DNA from: Pseudomonas alkylphenolica
GTDB lineage: Bacteria > Pseudomonadota > Gammaproteobacteria > Pseudomonadales > Pseudomonadaceae
Length of the DNA stretch: 64,000 bases
Assembly (NCBI RefSeq): GCF_004025535.1
Contig: NZ_QJRG01000047.1
Coordinates: forward strand, 1,110,946 to 1,174,945
Direction of reading: 5' to 3'
Part shown: positions 40,893-49,159 of the stretch, piece after piece
How the letters are laid out: each line of letters begins with the position of its first letter
Numbering within the stretch: position 1 is the first letter of the stretch
Program-made: the position numbers and the translations under genes
Notes under the pieces: model-generated
What the model saw: the letters and a program-made list of their open reading frames with translations, nothing else
What the model was told of the DNA's origin: nothing
Database searches by the model: none

Positions 40893-41996
40893 ATGCGCAA
40901 GGCAATGAAGGTGATGTGCGGTATGTTGCTGGCATCCTCGGCCATGGTCACCCTGGCCGCTGAAGTGGACGCCAGCAACACACTCAGGCTGTACAACTGG
41001 ACGGACTACATCGGCGAAACTACGCTGGCCGATTTCGAGAAGGCCACTGGCATCAAGGTGATCTACGATACCTTCGACGGCTACGAAACCGTGCAGACCA
41101 AATTGCTGACCGGCCGCTCCGGCTATGACCTGGTCATGCTCAATGCCTCCCTGGCGCCACCGTTGATCAAGGCCGGGGTATTCCAGGCCCTCGACAAACA
41201 ACAGCTGCCCAGCTGGCACAACCTCGACACCCAGGTGGTGCAGGCCCTGCAAGGCTACGACCCGGGCCTGACCTATTCGGCGCCCTATACCTGGGGCAGT
41301 AACGGCGTGACCTACAACGTCGACAAGATCAAGGCGCGCATGCCCGACGCCCCGATCGGCTCGCTGGCGATGCTGTTCGATCCGAAAATCGTCTCGCGTT
41401 TCGCCGACTGTGGCGTAACCTTGATGGACGCGCCCACCGAAGTGATCCCGCTCGCGCTCAAATACCTCGGCAAAGACCCGCGCAGCGCCGCCCCGGCCGA
41501 CCTCAAGGCCGCCGAGAAGCTGCTGCTGGATATTCGCCCCTATATCAAGAAATTCGACTCGGTGAACTACCTCACCAGCCTGCCCAATGGCGATGTGTGC
41601 ATGGCCCTGACCTGGTCGGGCGACTACGCCATCGCCCAGGCTCGCGCCGAGGAAGCGAAGAAAGACATCAAACTGTCGTTCTTCATCCCCAAGGAAGGTT
41701 CGCTGATCTGGTTCGACAACCTTTACCTGCCCAAAGACGCCCCGCACAGCGCCAATGCCCACCGCTTCATCGAGTTCCTGCTGCAGCCGCAGACCATGGC
41801 CCAGGTGACCAACTACATCCGCTACGCCAACAGCAATGCGGCGGCCACCACCCTGGTGCAGGCGGACATCCGCAACGACCCGGCGATCTACCCCGACGAC
41901 GCCACCCGGGAACGCCTGTTTGCCCAGAAAACCCAGGATGCGCGTGACATGCGTGCCATCACCCGGGTCTGGAGCACGGTCAAGACCGGTCTGTAA
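40893..41996 (+). CDS. Periplasmic polyamine-type binding protein (PotF/SpuD-like)
   Basis: A 367-residue binding protein with a signal peptide (cleavage near TLAAEVDA). LRLYNWTDYIGETTLADFEK followed by ATGIKVIYDTFDG is the hallmark of the PotD/PotF/SpuD/SpuE family, and WSGDYAIAQARAEE and FIPKEGSLIWFDNLYLPKDA also match. It would bind putrescine, spermidine or a similar diamine. Start 40893 has CGGAG six bases before. No permease or ATPase gene follows; an aminotransferase gene does, as with spuC near spuD in P. aeruginosa. It could share the spu transporter or act as a sensor protein. Confidence 0.9.
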   Translation: MRKAMKVMCGMLLASSAMVTLAAEVDASNTLRLYNWTDYIGETTLADFEKATGIKVIYDTFDGYETVQTKLLTGRSGYDLVMLNASLAPPLIKAGVFQALDKQQLPSWHNLDTQVVQALQGYDPGLTYSAPYTWGSNGVTYNVDKIKARMPDAPIGSLAMLFDPKIVSRFADCGVTLMDAPTEVIPLALKYLGKDPRSAAPADLKAAEKLLLDIRPYIKKFDSVNYLTSLPNGDVCMALTWSGDYAIAQARAEEAKKDIKLSFFIPKEGSLIWFDNLYLPKDAPHSANAHRFIEFLLQPQTMAQVTNYIRYANSNAAATTLVQADIRNDPAIYPDDATRERLFAQKTQDARDMRAITRVWSTVKTGL

Positions 41997-42029
41997 AACC
42001 TTCCATTTCCCTTCGCCAAGGAACTGACC

Positions 42030-43448
42030 ATGGCTACGTCAAACAACGCGTTCGCAACACCGCTTGCCCATGACCCGCTGGTGGAAGCCGACAAGGCCCA
42101 CTACATGCACGGCTATCACATGTTCGACGAGCACCGCGAACAGGGAGCACTGAACATCGTTGCCGGGGAGGGCGCCTACATCCGCGACACCGACGGTAAC
42201 CGCTTCCTCGATGCCGTGGGCGGCATGTGGTGCACCAACATCGGCCTGGGGCGTGAGGAAATGGCCCTGGCGATTGCCGACCAGGTCCGCCAGCTGGCGT
42301 ATTCCAACCCGTTCTCGGACATGGCCAACAACGTCGCTATCGAACTCTGCGAAAAGCTCGCGCAACTGGCGCCGGGCGACCTTGATCACGTGTTCCTCAC
42401 CACCGGGGGCTCCACCGCGGTCGATACTGCCTACCGGCTGATCCAGTACTACCAGAACTGCCGCGACAAGCCGCACAAGAAGCACATCATTGCCCGCTAC
42501 AACGCCTATCACGGCTCCACCACCCTGACCATGTCGATCGGCAACAAGGCCGCCGACCGGGTGCCGGAATTCGACTACGCGCATCCGTTGATCCACCACG
42601 TGTCCAACCCCAACCCGTACCGGGCGCCGGATGGCATGGACGAGGCGCAGTTCCTCGAGTTCCTGGTCGCCGAGTTCGAAGACAAGATCCTCTCGCTGGG
42701 TGCGGACAATGTCGCCGCCTTCTTTGCCGAGCCGATCATGGGCTCGGGCGGGGTGATCATCCCGCCCAAGGACTATTTCCTGCGCATGTGGCAGGTGTGT
42801 CAGACCTACGACATCCTCTTTGTGGCAGATGAAGTGGTGACGTCCTTCGGACGCCTGGGCACCTTCTTTGCCAGTGAAGAACTGTTCGGTGTGCAGCCCG
42901 ACATCATCACCACCGCCAAGGGGCTGACCTCGGCGTACCTGCCGTTGGGCGCGTGCATCTTTTCCGACCGTATCTGGAAAGTGATCGCCGAGCCGGGCAA
43001 GGGCCGCTGCTTTACCCATGGCTTTACCTACAGCGGGCACCCGGTGTGCTGCACCGCAGCGTTGAAGAACATCGAGATCATCGAGCGTGAGCAACTGCTC
43101 GATCACGTCAAGGACGTTGGCGGCTATCTTGAGCAGCGCCTGCAAAGCCTGCGTGAACTGCCGCTGGTGGGGGATGTGCGCTGCATGAAGCTGATGGCTT
43201 GCGTCGAGTTTGTCGCCGACAAGGCCAGCAAGGCGCTGTTTGCCGATGCGGTCAACATCGGTGAGCGCATCCACCGTCGTGCCCAGGCCAAAGGCTTGCT
43301 GGTGCGGCCGATCATGCATTTGAACGTGATGTCGCCGCCGCTGATCATCACCCATGCCCAGGTGGACGAGATTGTCGAGATCTTGCGCCAGTGCATCCTC
43401 GACACCGCTGCCGAACTGCGCAATGAAGGGCTGTACAGCGGCGCCTAA
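42030..43448 (+). CDS. Class-III PLP aminotransferase (polyamine/omega-amino acid:pyruvate type)
   Basis: A 472-residue fold-type I aminotransferase. LFVADEVVTSFGRLGTFFAS and the PLP Lys in IITTAKGLTSAYLPLGA are the class-III signature. The N-terminus (HMFDEHREQGALNIVAGEGA) is that of the SpuC/omega-amino acid:pyruvate group. It probably transaminates a diamine or its derivative to an aldehyde with pyruvate as acceptor. It follows the polyamine-type binding protein by 33 bases, supporting an amine substrate. A perfect hairpin terminates the transcript. Confidence 0.92.
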   Translation: MATSNNAFATPLAHDPLVEADKAHYMHGYHMFDEHREQGALNIVAGEGAYIRDTDGNRFLDAVGGMWCTNIGLGREEMALAIADQVRQLAYSNPFSDMANNVAIELCEKLAQLAPGDLDHVFLTTGGSTAVDTAYRLIQYYQNCRDKPHKKHIIARYNAYHGSTTLTMSIGNKAADRVPEFDYAHPLIHHVSNPNPYRAPDGMDEAQFLEFLVAEFEDKILSLGADNVAAFFAEPIMGSGGVIIPPKDYFLRMWQVCQTYDILFVADEVVTSFGRLGTFFASEELFGVQPDIITTAKGLTSAYLPLGACIFSDRIWKVIAEPGKGRCFTHGFTYSGHPVCCTAALKNIEIIEREQLLDHVKDVGGYLEQRLQSLRELPLVGDVRCMKLMACVEFVADKASKALFADAVNIGERIHRRAQAKGLLVRPIMHLNVMSPPLIITHAQVDEIVEILRQCILDTAAELRNEGLYSGA

Positions 43449-43458
43449 GGTGCAGGTA

Positions 43459-43482
43459 GCCGGCGCCTGGAAAGGCGCCGGC
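43459..43482. terminator. Bidirectional hairpin between convergent genes
   Basis: GCCGGCGCC (43459-43467) pairs with GGCGCCGGC (43474-43482) around TGGAAA; outside it TGCAG/CTGCA extends the stem. Very stable; no T run. Confidence 0.75.
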
Positions 43483-43489
43483 AACTGCA

Positions 43490-44542
43490 TCAGGCCTTGA
43501 GCGTGGCCATATCGATTACGAAGCGGTACTTCACATCCCCGGCAATCATCCGGCTGTAGGCTTCGTTGATGTGGCGAATGTCGAGCATCTCGATATCGCA
43601 GCGGATGTCATGCTCGGCGCAGAACGCCAGCACTTCCTGGGTCTCGGCGATACCGCCGATCAGCGAGCCGGCCAGCACCCGGCGCTTGAGCACCAGATTG
43701 GCCGCATGCAGGGCCGGGTCCACCGGTTCGATCAGCCCCACCAGAATGTGCACACCGTCGAACTTCAGGGTCTGCAGGTAGGGGTTGAGGTCGTGCTGAA
43801 CCGGGATGGTGTCGAGCAGAAAGTCGAAGTGCTCGGCTGCTGCCTGCATCTGTGCGGCGTCGGTCGACACGATGACATGATCGGCACCCTGGCGCCGCGC
43901 TTCTTCGGCCTTGCTGGCCGAGCGGGTGAACAGGGTGACTTCGGCGCCCATGGCCTTGGCGAACTTGATGCCCATGTGGCCGAGGCCACCCATGCCGAGG
44001 ATGCCGACACGGTGCCCCGGCTTGACCCCGTAGTGCTTGAGGGGGGAGTAAGTGGTGATGCCGGCACAGAGGATCGGTGCCGCGCCCGCCAGGTCCAGGG
44101 CGTCGGGGATGCGCAAGACGAAACGCTCGCTGACCACGATGCTGTCGGAGTAACCGCCCATGGTGTTGCTGCCGTCCACCCGGTCAGGCGTGGCGTAGGT
44201 CATGGTCGGACCTTCCAGGCAGTACTGCTCGAGGTCCGAACGGCAGGCGTCGCAGTGTTGGCAGGAGTCGACCATGCAGCCAACGCCGACACGGTCTCCT
44301 ACCTGGTAGCGGCTGACCTGGGCACCGATTGCGCTGACCCGGCCGACAATCTCGTGACCCGGCATCAGCGGGTACACGGCAATGCCCCACTCGTTGCGGG
44401 CCTGGTGAATGTCGGAGTGACACACGCCACAGTAGAGAATCTCGATGGCCACATCGTCAGGGCGCAGGCTGCGGCGCTGGAAGCTCATAGGCGCCAGTGG
44501 CGCGGTGGCGGACTGGGCGGCGTAACCGATGGCTGTGTACAT
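43490..44542 (-). CDS. Zinc-dependent NAD(P)-alcohol/aldehyde dehydrogenase (YahK/CAD type)
   Basis: A 350-residue medium-chain dehydrogenase. The catalytic zinc ligands are in CGVCHSDIHQARNEW and PGHEIVGRV, the structural zinc site is CQHCDACRSDLEQYC, and the cofactor motif is GMGGLGHMGIKFAKA. The family reduces a broad range of aldehydes with NADPH (YahK, YqhD-like, cinnamyl alcohol dehydrogenases). It is divergent from an AraC regulator whose N-terminal domain resembles YqhC, which in E. coli activates aldehyde reductases; the two probably form an aldehyde-detoxification pair. Confidence 0.92.
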   Translation of the reverse strand: MYTAIGYAAQSATAPLAPMSFQRRSLRPDDVAIEILYCGVCHSDIHQARNEWGIAVYPLMPGHEIVGRVSAIGAQVSRYQVGDRVGVGCMVDSCQHCDACRSDLEQYCLEGPTMTYATPDRVDGSNTMGGYSDSIVVSERFVLRIPDALDLAGAAPILCAGITTYSPLKHYGVKPGHRVGILGMGGLGHMGIKFAKAMGAEVTLFTRSASKAEEARRQGADHVIVSTDAAQMQAAAEHFDFLLDTIPVQHDLNPYLQTLKFDGVHILVGLIEPVDPALHAANLVLKRRVLAGSLIGGIAETQEVLAFCAEHDIRCDIEMLDIRHINEAYSRMIAGDVKYRFVIDMATLKA

Positions 44543-44720
44543 AAAACCTCAGTAAAACGATAAACGGTAGAGGCTGCGGATTCTGCGCCGGGGCAGGGGG
44601 GCTGCCCACCGCCATTCCTCCGCCTGTCATGCCTAAAACTCCGGACATGACTGGCATGTGCATACGCGAGGCCGCATAGCTGCGATGATGCCAGTGTGTA
44701 TTCCTCCGCCTTGGGTTCCC

Positions 44721-45626
44721 ATGCAACTGACTCGCCACGTTGATGCCAACGCCACCTTGTGCTCCCTGATCCGCGCCCTGGCGGTACGGCCGGGCTTTGT
44801 CGACACACGCCTGCCCCAGGTGCAGGTGCTTTCGGCAAGCCACTATGTGGCAAGCAGCCCGCAGATTTACGAGCCGAGCCTGATGATCCTCGCCCAGGGC
44901 AGCAAGCTGGCGCGCCTGGGGCCGCGTACCCTGGAATACGGCGCCGGGCATTACCTGGTGCAGGCGCTGTCGGTGCCGTTCATGTGCGAGACCTTTGCTA
45001 CGGCCGACGAGCCATTGCTCGGGGTGTCCGTGGCGATCGACCGCGGGGTGCTGGGTGAGCTGGTGCAGAACATGGACTTGCCGGGTGATCAGGCGGTCCA
45101 GGCACAGACACCCGAGTCGATGACGTCTGCTGCGCTGGACGACGCCATGCGCGATAGTGTCGAACGCCTGCTGCGCTGCTTGCAGGATCCGCTCGACAGC
45201 CAGGTGATGGGCGCCGCGCGGGTACGCGAAGTGCTCTATGTGGCACTGCGCGGACCACAGGCGGGGGTATTGCGAGCGCTGGTGGAGCAACAGGGCCACT
45301 TCGCGCGTATCGCCGCAGCGTTGAGCTACCTGCGTGAACACTATGCCGAGCCGTTGAGCGTCGAGGCCCTGGCCGGTTGCGCCAACATGAGTGCATCGAC
45401 TTTCCATGAGCACTTCAAGCGCTGCACTCTGCTGTCACCGATGCAGTACCTCAAGCGATTGCGCCTGCTCAAGGCCCAGCAGATGCTGATCGGCGAAGGC
45501 ATGGGCGTGGCGCAGGTGGCGCACCGGGTCGGTTATCAAAGCACCTCGCAGTTCAGCCGTGAGTACAAGCGTCACTTTGATCGCAGCCCCGGCGAAGAGC
45601 AGCCCTACCTGAGCCTTTCAGCCTGA
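44721..45626 (+). CDS. AraC-family regulator, YqhC-like
   Basis: A 301-residue regulator with an N-terminal AraC_N/cupin-like domain (VSSPQIYEPSLMILAQGSKL-type segment) and two C-terminal helix-turn-helix motifs (LSVEALAGCANMSASTFHEH, QVAHRVGYQSTSQFSREYKR). It starts at 44721 and is divergent from the alcohol dehydrogenase over 178 bases, so it is the likely activator of that gene in response to an aldehyde. Confidence 0.92.
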   Translation: MQLTRHVDANATLCSLIRALAVRPGFVDTRLPQVQVLSASHYVASSPQIYEPSLMILAQGSKLARLGPRTLEYGAGHYLVQALSVPFMCETFATADEPLLGVSVAIDRGVLGELVQNMDLPGDQAVQAQTPESMTSAALDDAMRDSVERLLRCLQDPLDSQVMGAARVREVLYVALRGPQAGVLRALVEQQGHFARIAAALSYLREHYAEPLSVEALAGCANMSASTFHEHFKRCTLLSPMQYLKRLRLLKAQQMLIGEGMGVAQVAHRVGYQSTSQFSREYKRHFDRSPGEEQPYLSLSA

Positions 45627-45627
45627 C

Positions 45628-45687
45628 TTCGCGGGTAAACCCACAGGGGACCTGCAGTGCACCTGTGGGAGCGGGTTTACCCGCGAA
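45628..45687. repeat. REP inverted repeat between convergent genes
   Basis: TTCGCGGGTAAACCC (45628-45642) and its perfect inverse GGGTTTACCCGCGAA (45673-45687) enclose a second pair CCACAGG/CCTGTGG. This is the P. putida-group REP unit; it can end both the AraC and the cupin transcripts. Confidence 0.85.
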
Positions 45688-45690
45688 TTA

Positions 45691-46011
45691 CTACCCCACA
45701 TGCACCGCAAGCCACACGCTGGCCTGATGGCTGTCGGTCCATTCCACCCGGTGCCGGCAGTGCGCCGGGATCTCGACAACGTCGCCCGGGCCGAGCACGC
45801 GCACGCTGGCTTCATGCTCCAGGCGCAAACCTGCCGAGCCGCTGAGCAACAGCACCCACTCGTCCTGCGGCTGGTCATACCAGAACCCGGCCGGGCTGGC
45901 CTGGCCATGGGAGACGATCCGTTCGATACGCAGGCCCGGTCGGGTCAGCAGTTCGTCGAAATGCTCCTGCGCTGTTGCAGCAGGGAGGGGGAATAACAGG
46001 TTGTCGAGCAT
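45691..46011 (-). CDS. Small cupin-domain protein
   Basis: A 106-residue single-domain cupin. WVLLLSGSAGLRLEHEASVR and LGPGDVVEIPAHCRHRVEWT are the two cupin motifs, with metal ligands HCRHR and the Glu/Gln in the first. The start at 46011 (MLDNLLFPLP) is at the usual place; a GTG 54 bases upstream is possible. Function unknown; similar proteins are annotated as cupins acting on phosphate or thiol compounds. Confidence 0.8.
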   Translation of the reverse strand: MLDNLLFPLPAATAQEHFDELLTRPGLRIERIVSHGQASPAGFWYDQPQDEWVLLLSGSAGLRLEHEASVRVLGPGDVVEIPAHCRHRVEWTDSHQASVWLAVHVG

Positions 46012-46083
46012 CGCGGCATGACCCTCGTCTGGCGGTGAATTTAGGTTTAATGTGGCGACTGCCACTCATGATAGGGATTCATC

Positions 46084-47988
46084 ATGAAACAACCGCTTTT
46101 GCAGCCTCTGTATGTCGCGATGTTGATGGGCATGTGCCTGCCGGCCTTGGCCGCGTTGCCCAGCGCACCGTCCTATATTGACGATAGCGGCTACCTGCAG
46201 GCCGCCAAGCAGCGCATTCTGCCGGCGATGTTCGAGCAGACCCTGACCAGCACGCGGTACATCGCCGCAGCGGATGACCCGCTGATCACCGAGGCTGAAG
46301 CCAGCCAGTTCAACCAGACCAGCAATTACCTGCAGACCCGCGACTACCTGACCAAACTGGCGGCGGCGTCCGGTGGCAGCATTGTCCTGCATGACCTGCC
46401 GGAAAAAAGTGCCGAAGGCCATTCGATGGTCATGGCCATCGCCTCGCTGGAAGTCGACAAGTCGCCGGCCGGGCTCAACGAGTCGGGCAAGCCGACGATT
46501 TTCGTTGAAGCAGAAATCCATCCGGGTGAGGCCAATGGCAAGGACGCGATGTTCATGCTGCTGCGCGACATGACCACGGGCGAAAAGCCGCTCGCCGACC
46601 TGCTGGCGAAGGTCAACATTCTCTTTATTCCCACCGTCAACATCGACGGCGACCTGCGCCGCAGCGCCTATGGGCGGATCAACCAGAACGGCCCGCAGGA
46701 AACCGGTTGGCGGGTCAACGGTTTGAACTACAACCTCAACCGCGACTTTACCAAGCTCGACAGCGCCGAGATCCGCAACGTGGCCTGGGTGTTCAACACC
46801 TATGACCTGAGCTTTTTTGCCGATACCCATTCCACCGACGGTGCGATGTACCCCTACGACAGCTCCTATTGCCACAACGGCAACGGCTGGTCGCCGGCCA
46901 GCAGCGCCTGGATGGACAACGTCATGCGCGCACCGGTGTACGCCGCGCTGCAGGCCGATGGCCATGTGGTGCACGAGTGCATCAGCCTCAACGACAACCA
47001 GGACCCGACCCAGGGTTACTACCCGTACCGCACCGACTTTGCCCGGTTTTCCAACCAGTACGGTGACATTCGCAACGTGCCCTCGATCCTCATCGAGCAA
47101 CATGCACTGCACCCGTACCAGACCCAGGTACTGGGCAACTACGTGATGCTCAAAAGCATGATCCAGGTGATTGGCGAGCAGTCGGCGTCGCTCAAGGAGG
47201 CGATCCGCCAGGACCGCGAACGCCTGGAAACCCAGCAGGATGTGGTACTCACCTGGAAGCCCGGAAAGGCCCAGACAACGCCGTTCAGCGTTGGCGACTA
47301 CCGCTACGAACAGTCACCCATCACCGGCGCCAAGACCATCGTCTGGAGCAACAAGCCCAAGCAGCTGACGGTGCCGGTAACCGGCAACACCGAGCCCGAC
47401 CTGGTCACCAAGCGTCCTCAGCAGTACGTGGTACCGGGGCAGTGGCGCGAGGTCATCGCCCGGCTAAAGGCGCATGGCATCCAGATGACCACCCTGGAGC
47501 AACCGACGACCAAGGCCGTCACCCTGTATCGCATGGACGACGTCAAGATAGCCGGCGGTTTCGAGCCTGATCGTGCGCAAGCCAATCAGATCCCCGGTTA
47601 TGAAGGACGGCTGCCGGTCAGCGGCGTGGCCAAGCCTTTCGAGCGCTTGCAGACCTTTCCCGCAGGCTCGGTGCTGATCGACGTGGACCAACCGCTGGGC
47701 GTACTGGCCGTTAACCTGCTGTACCCCGAAAGTCCGGACTCGTTCTGGGCCTGGGGCTTTTTCAACTCGACCCTGGTGGTGGCCGAGGAGCCCGAGGAAT
47801 ACGTGATGGAGCCGATGGCGCGCAAGATGCTGGCCGAAAGCCCGGAACTGAAGGCCGAGTTCGAGAAGAAGCTCAAGGACGACAAAGTCTTCGCCGCCAG
47901 TCCCAGCGCGCGCTTGCACTGGTTTTACCAGCGCACGCCGTTTTATGACGTGAATGCCTATGTCTACCCCGTAGGAGCGGTGTACTGA
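46084..47988 (+). CDS. Secreted M14-family zinc carboxypeptidase
   Basis: A 634-residue protein with a signal peptide (MKQPLLQPLYVAMLMGMCLP, then ALAAL). The M14 zinc site is visible as EAEIHPGEANGKDA (HxxE) and the distal His in FFADTHSTDGAMYPYD; NYNLNRDFTKLD and NVDG are typical of the succinylglutamate-desuccinylase/carboxypeptidase A branch. It probably trims peptides or N-acyl amino acids in the periplasm or outside the cell. The last 250 residues form an additional beta-rich domain. It is divergent from the cupin gene and transcribed alone. Confidence 0.88.
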   Translation: MKQPLLQPLYVAMLMGMCLPALAALPSAPSYIDDSGYLQAAKQRILPAMFEQTLTSTRYIAAADDPLITEAEASQFNQTSNYLQTRDYLTKLAAASGGSIVLHDLPEKSAEGHSMVMAIASLEVDKSPAGLNESGKPTIFVEAEIHPGEANGKDAMFMLLRDMTTGEKPLADLLAKVNILFIPTVNIDGDLRRSAYGRINQNGPQETGWRVNGLNYNLNRDFTKLDSAEIRNVAWVFNTYDLSFFADTHSTDGAMYPYDSSYCHNGNGWSPASSAWMDNVMRAPVYAALQADGHVVHECISLNDNQDPTQGYYPYRTDFARFSNQYGDIRNVPSILIEQHALHPYQTQVLGNYVMLKSMIQVIGEQSASLKEAIRQDRERLETQQDVVLTWKPGKAQTTPFSVGDYRYEQSPITGAKTIVWSNKPKQLTVPVTGNTEPDLVTKRPQQYVVPGQWREVIARLKAHGIQMTTLEQPTTKAVTLYRMDDVKIAGGFEPDRAQANQIPGYEGRLPVSGVAKPFERLQTFPAGSVLIDVDQPLGVLAVNLLYPESPDSFWAWGFFNSTLVVAEEPEEYVMEPMARKMLAESPELKAEFEKKLKDDKVFAASPSARLHWFYQRTPFYDVNAYVYPVGAVY

Positions 47989-48070
47989 GGCTTGCTTGCA
48001 AGGGCGTGGACGTTGGCGTCTGCGCTGTGGCATGTTGCCGTTCTCAGGCCAGGCAGTGTTCGGGGAAATG

Positions 48071-49078
48071 ATGGTGGTGGACGGAGTAGGCAGTACGCAG
48101 TTTTCGCTGGCAACGTTGCAGGCTTTCAATCGCTGTGTGCTGCAGCTGGCGAACCTGGCGCGCGATGCGGGTGGCTCGCATTTCATTGCCGACGGCCTGC
48201 AGGCGTTTCGCCAACTGGTGCCGTTCGCGTCGTCCTGGTGGGGCGAGATGTCCGGGGTCGCCGGCAGCGTGGCGCCGCAGAACTGGATGCATGGGCGCAT
48301 TGACCTGCCGCCGGCGTTTGCCGGCGAGTGGCGCGAGGTGGCCGGGCATGACAGTTTTGCCATGGACACCCTGAGCAAACCGGGAAAAGTGGTGCGCGAC
48401 AGTGAGTTCACCGACCCGGTCGAGGCGGTCAACGATTTTGCCCGCCGTTACGACCTTTACCATTTGATGAGCATCTCGTTCGAGCTGCCGGACAGCAACC
48501 TGACGTTTTTCGTCTGCCTGTACCGGGGCGAGCACGAGGCGGCCTTCAGTGCCCAGGAGGAGGTGCTGTTTGCGGCGTTTTGCGAGCACCTGCTACAGCT
48601 GTGGCGCTTCCAGGTGCAGGACATGATCCGCAGCGACACCGCCAACGATTTCGCCGTGGCGCGGCCGGACGGCAGCCTGCTGTACATCGGTGCGCAGTTG
48701 TTGGCGGTGATGGAGCGCGAAGTGCCGGGTTGGCACGGTTCGCAGTTGCCGCCAGCGGTCATTGCGCAATTTTCCCAGGTGCCCTGCGTGATGCGCCTGG
48801 GGCGTAGCGCGCTTACCCTGAGTGCCAACGCCGAGCATGTGATCCTGTCGCTTGAACCGGCCGTGCCGGGGGTGGTGCTGGCGCCGCGTGAGCGCACTGC
48901 GGCGATGCTGTTCGCCGCCGGTCACTCCTACAAGGAAATCGCCCGCATCCTGTCGTTGAGCCCGGCCACGGTACGTACCTACCTGCGCAACTGCTATGCG
49001 CAACTGGGGGTCAAGAGCAAGGTGGAGCTGGGCTCGGCTTTGCGCTCGCCGGCAACGTTCGCAGAGAAAACCGCCTGA
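48071..49078 (+). CDS. LuxR-family transcription regulator
   Basis: A protein of about 335 residues with a C-terminal GerE/LuxR helix-turn-helix (LAPRERTAAMLFAAGHSYKE, IARILSLSPATVRTYLRNCY). The N-terminal 250 residues look like a GAF-type ligand domain but carry no autoinducer-domain signature that I recognise. The start is uncertain: ATG 48071 has GGGGA upstream; 48068 and 48032 are also in frame. It lies 81 bases before an amidohydrolase gene in the same direction and probably regulates it. Confidence 0.85.
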   Translation: MVVDGVGSTQFSLATLQAFNRCVLQLANLARDAGGSHFIADGLQAFRQLVPFASSWWGEMSGVAGSVAPQNWMHGRIDLPPAFAGEWREVAGHDSFAMDTLSKPGKVVRDSEFTDPVEAVNDFARRYDLYHLMSISFELPDSNLTFFVCLYRGEHEAAFSAQEEVLFAAFCEHLLQLWRFQVQDMIRSDTANDFAVARPDGSLLYIGAQLLAVMEREVPGWHGSQLPPAVIAQFSQVPCVMRLGRSALTLSANAEHVILSLEPAVPGVVLAPRERTAAMLFAAGHSYKEIARILSLSPATVRTYLRNCYAQLGVKSKVELGSALRSPATFAEKTA

Positions 49079-49159
49079 CCCTCCTCATTTGCGGAGGTCC
49101 GTTCTGTTGTTGTGCGCGCTAGGGTGTGCCCAGCCCGATAACAACAAGAGAGCGTTCCG

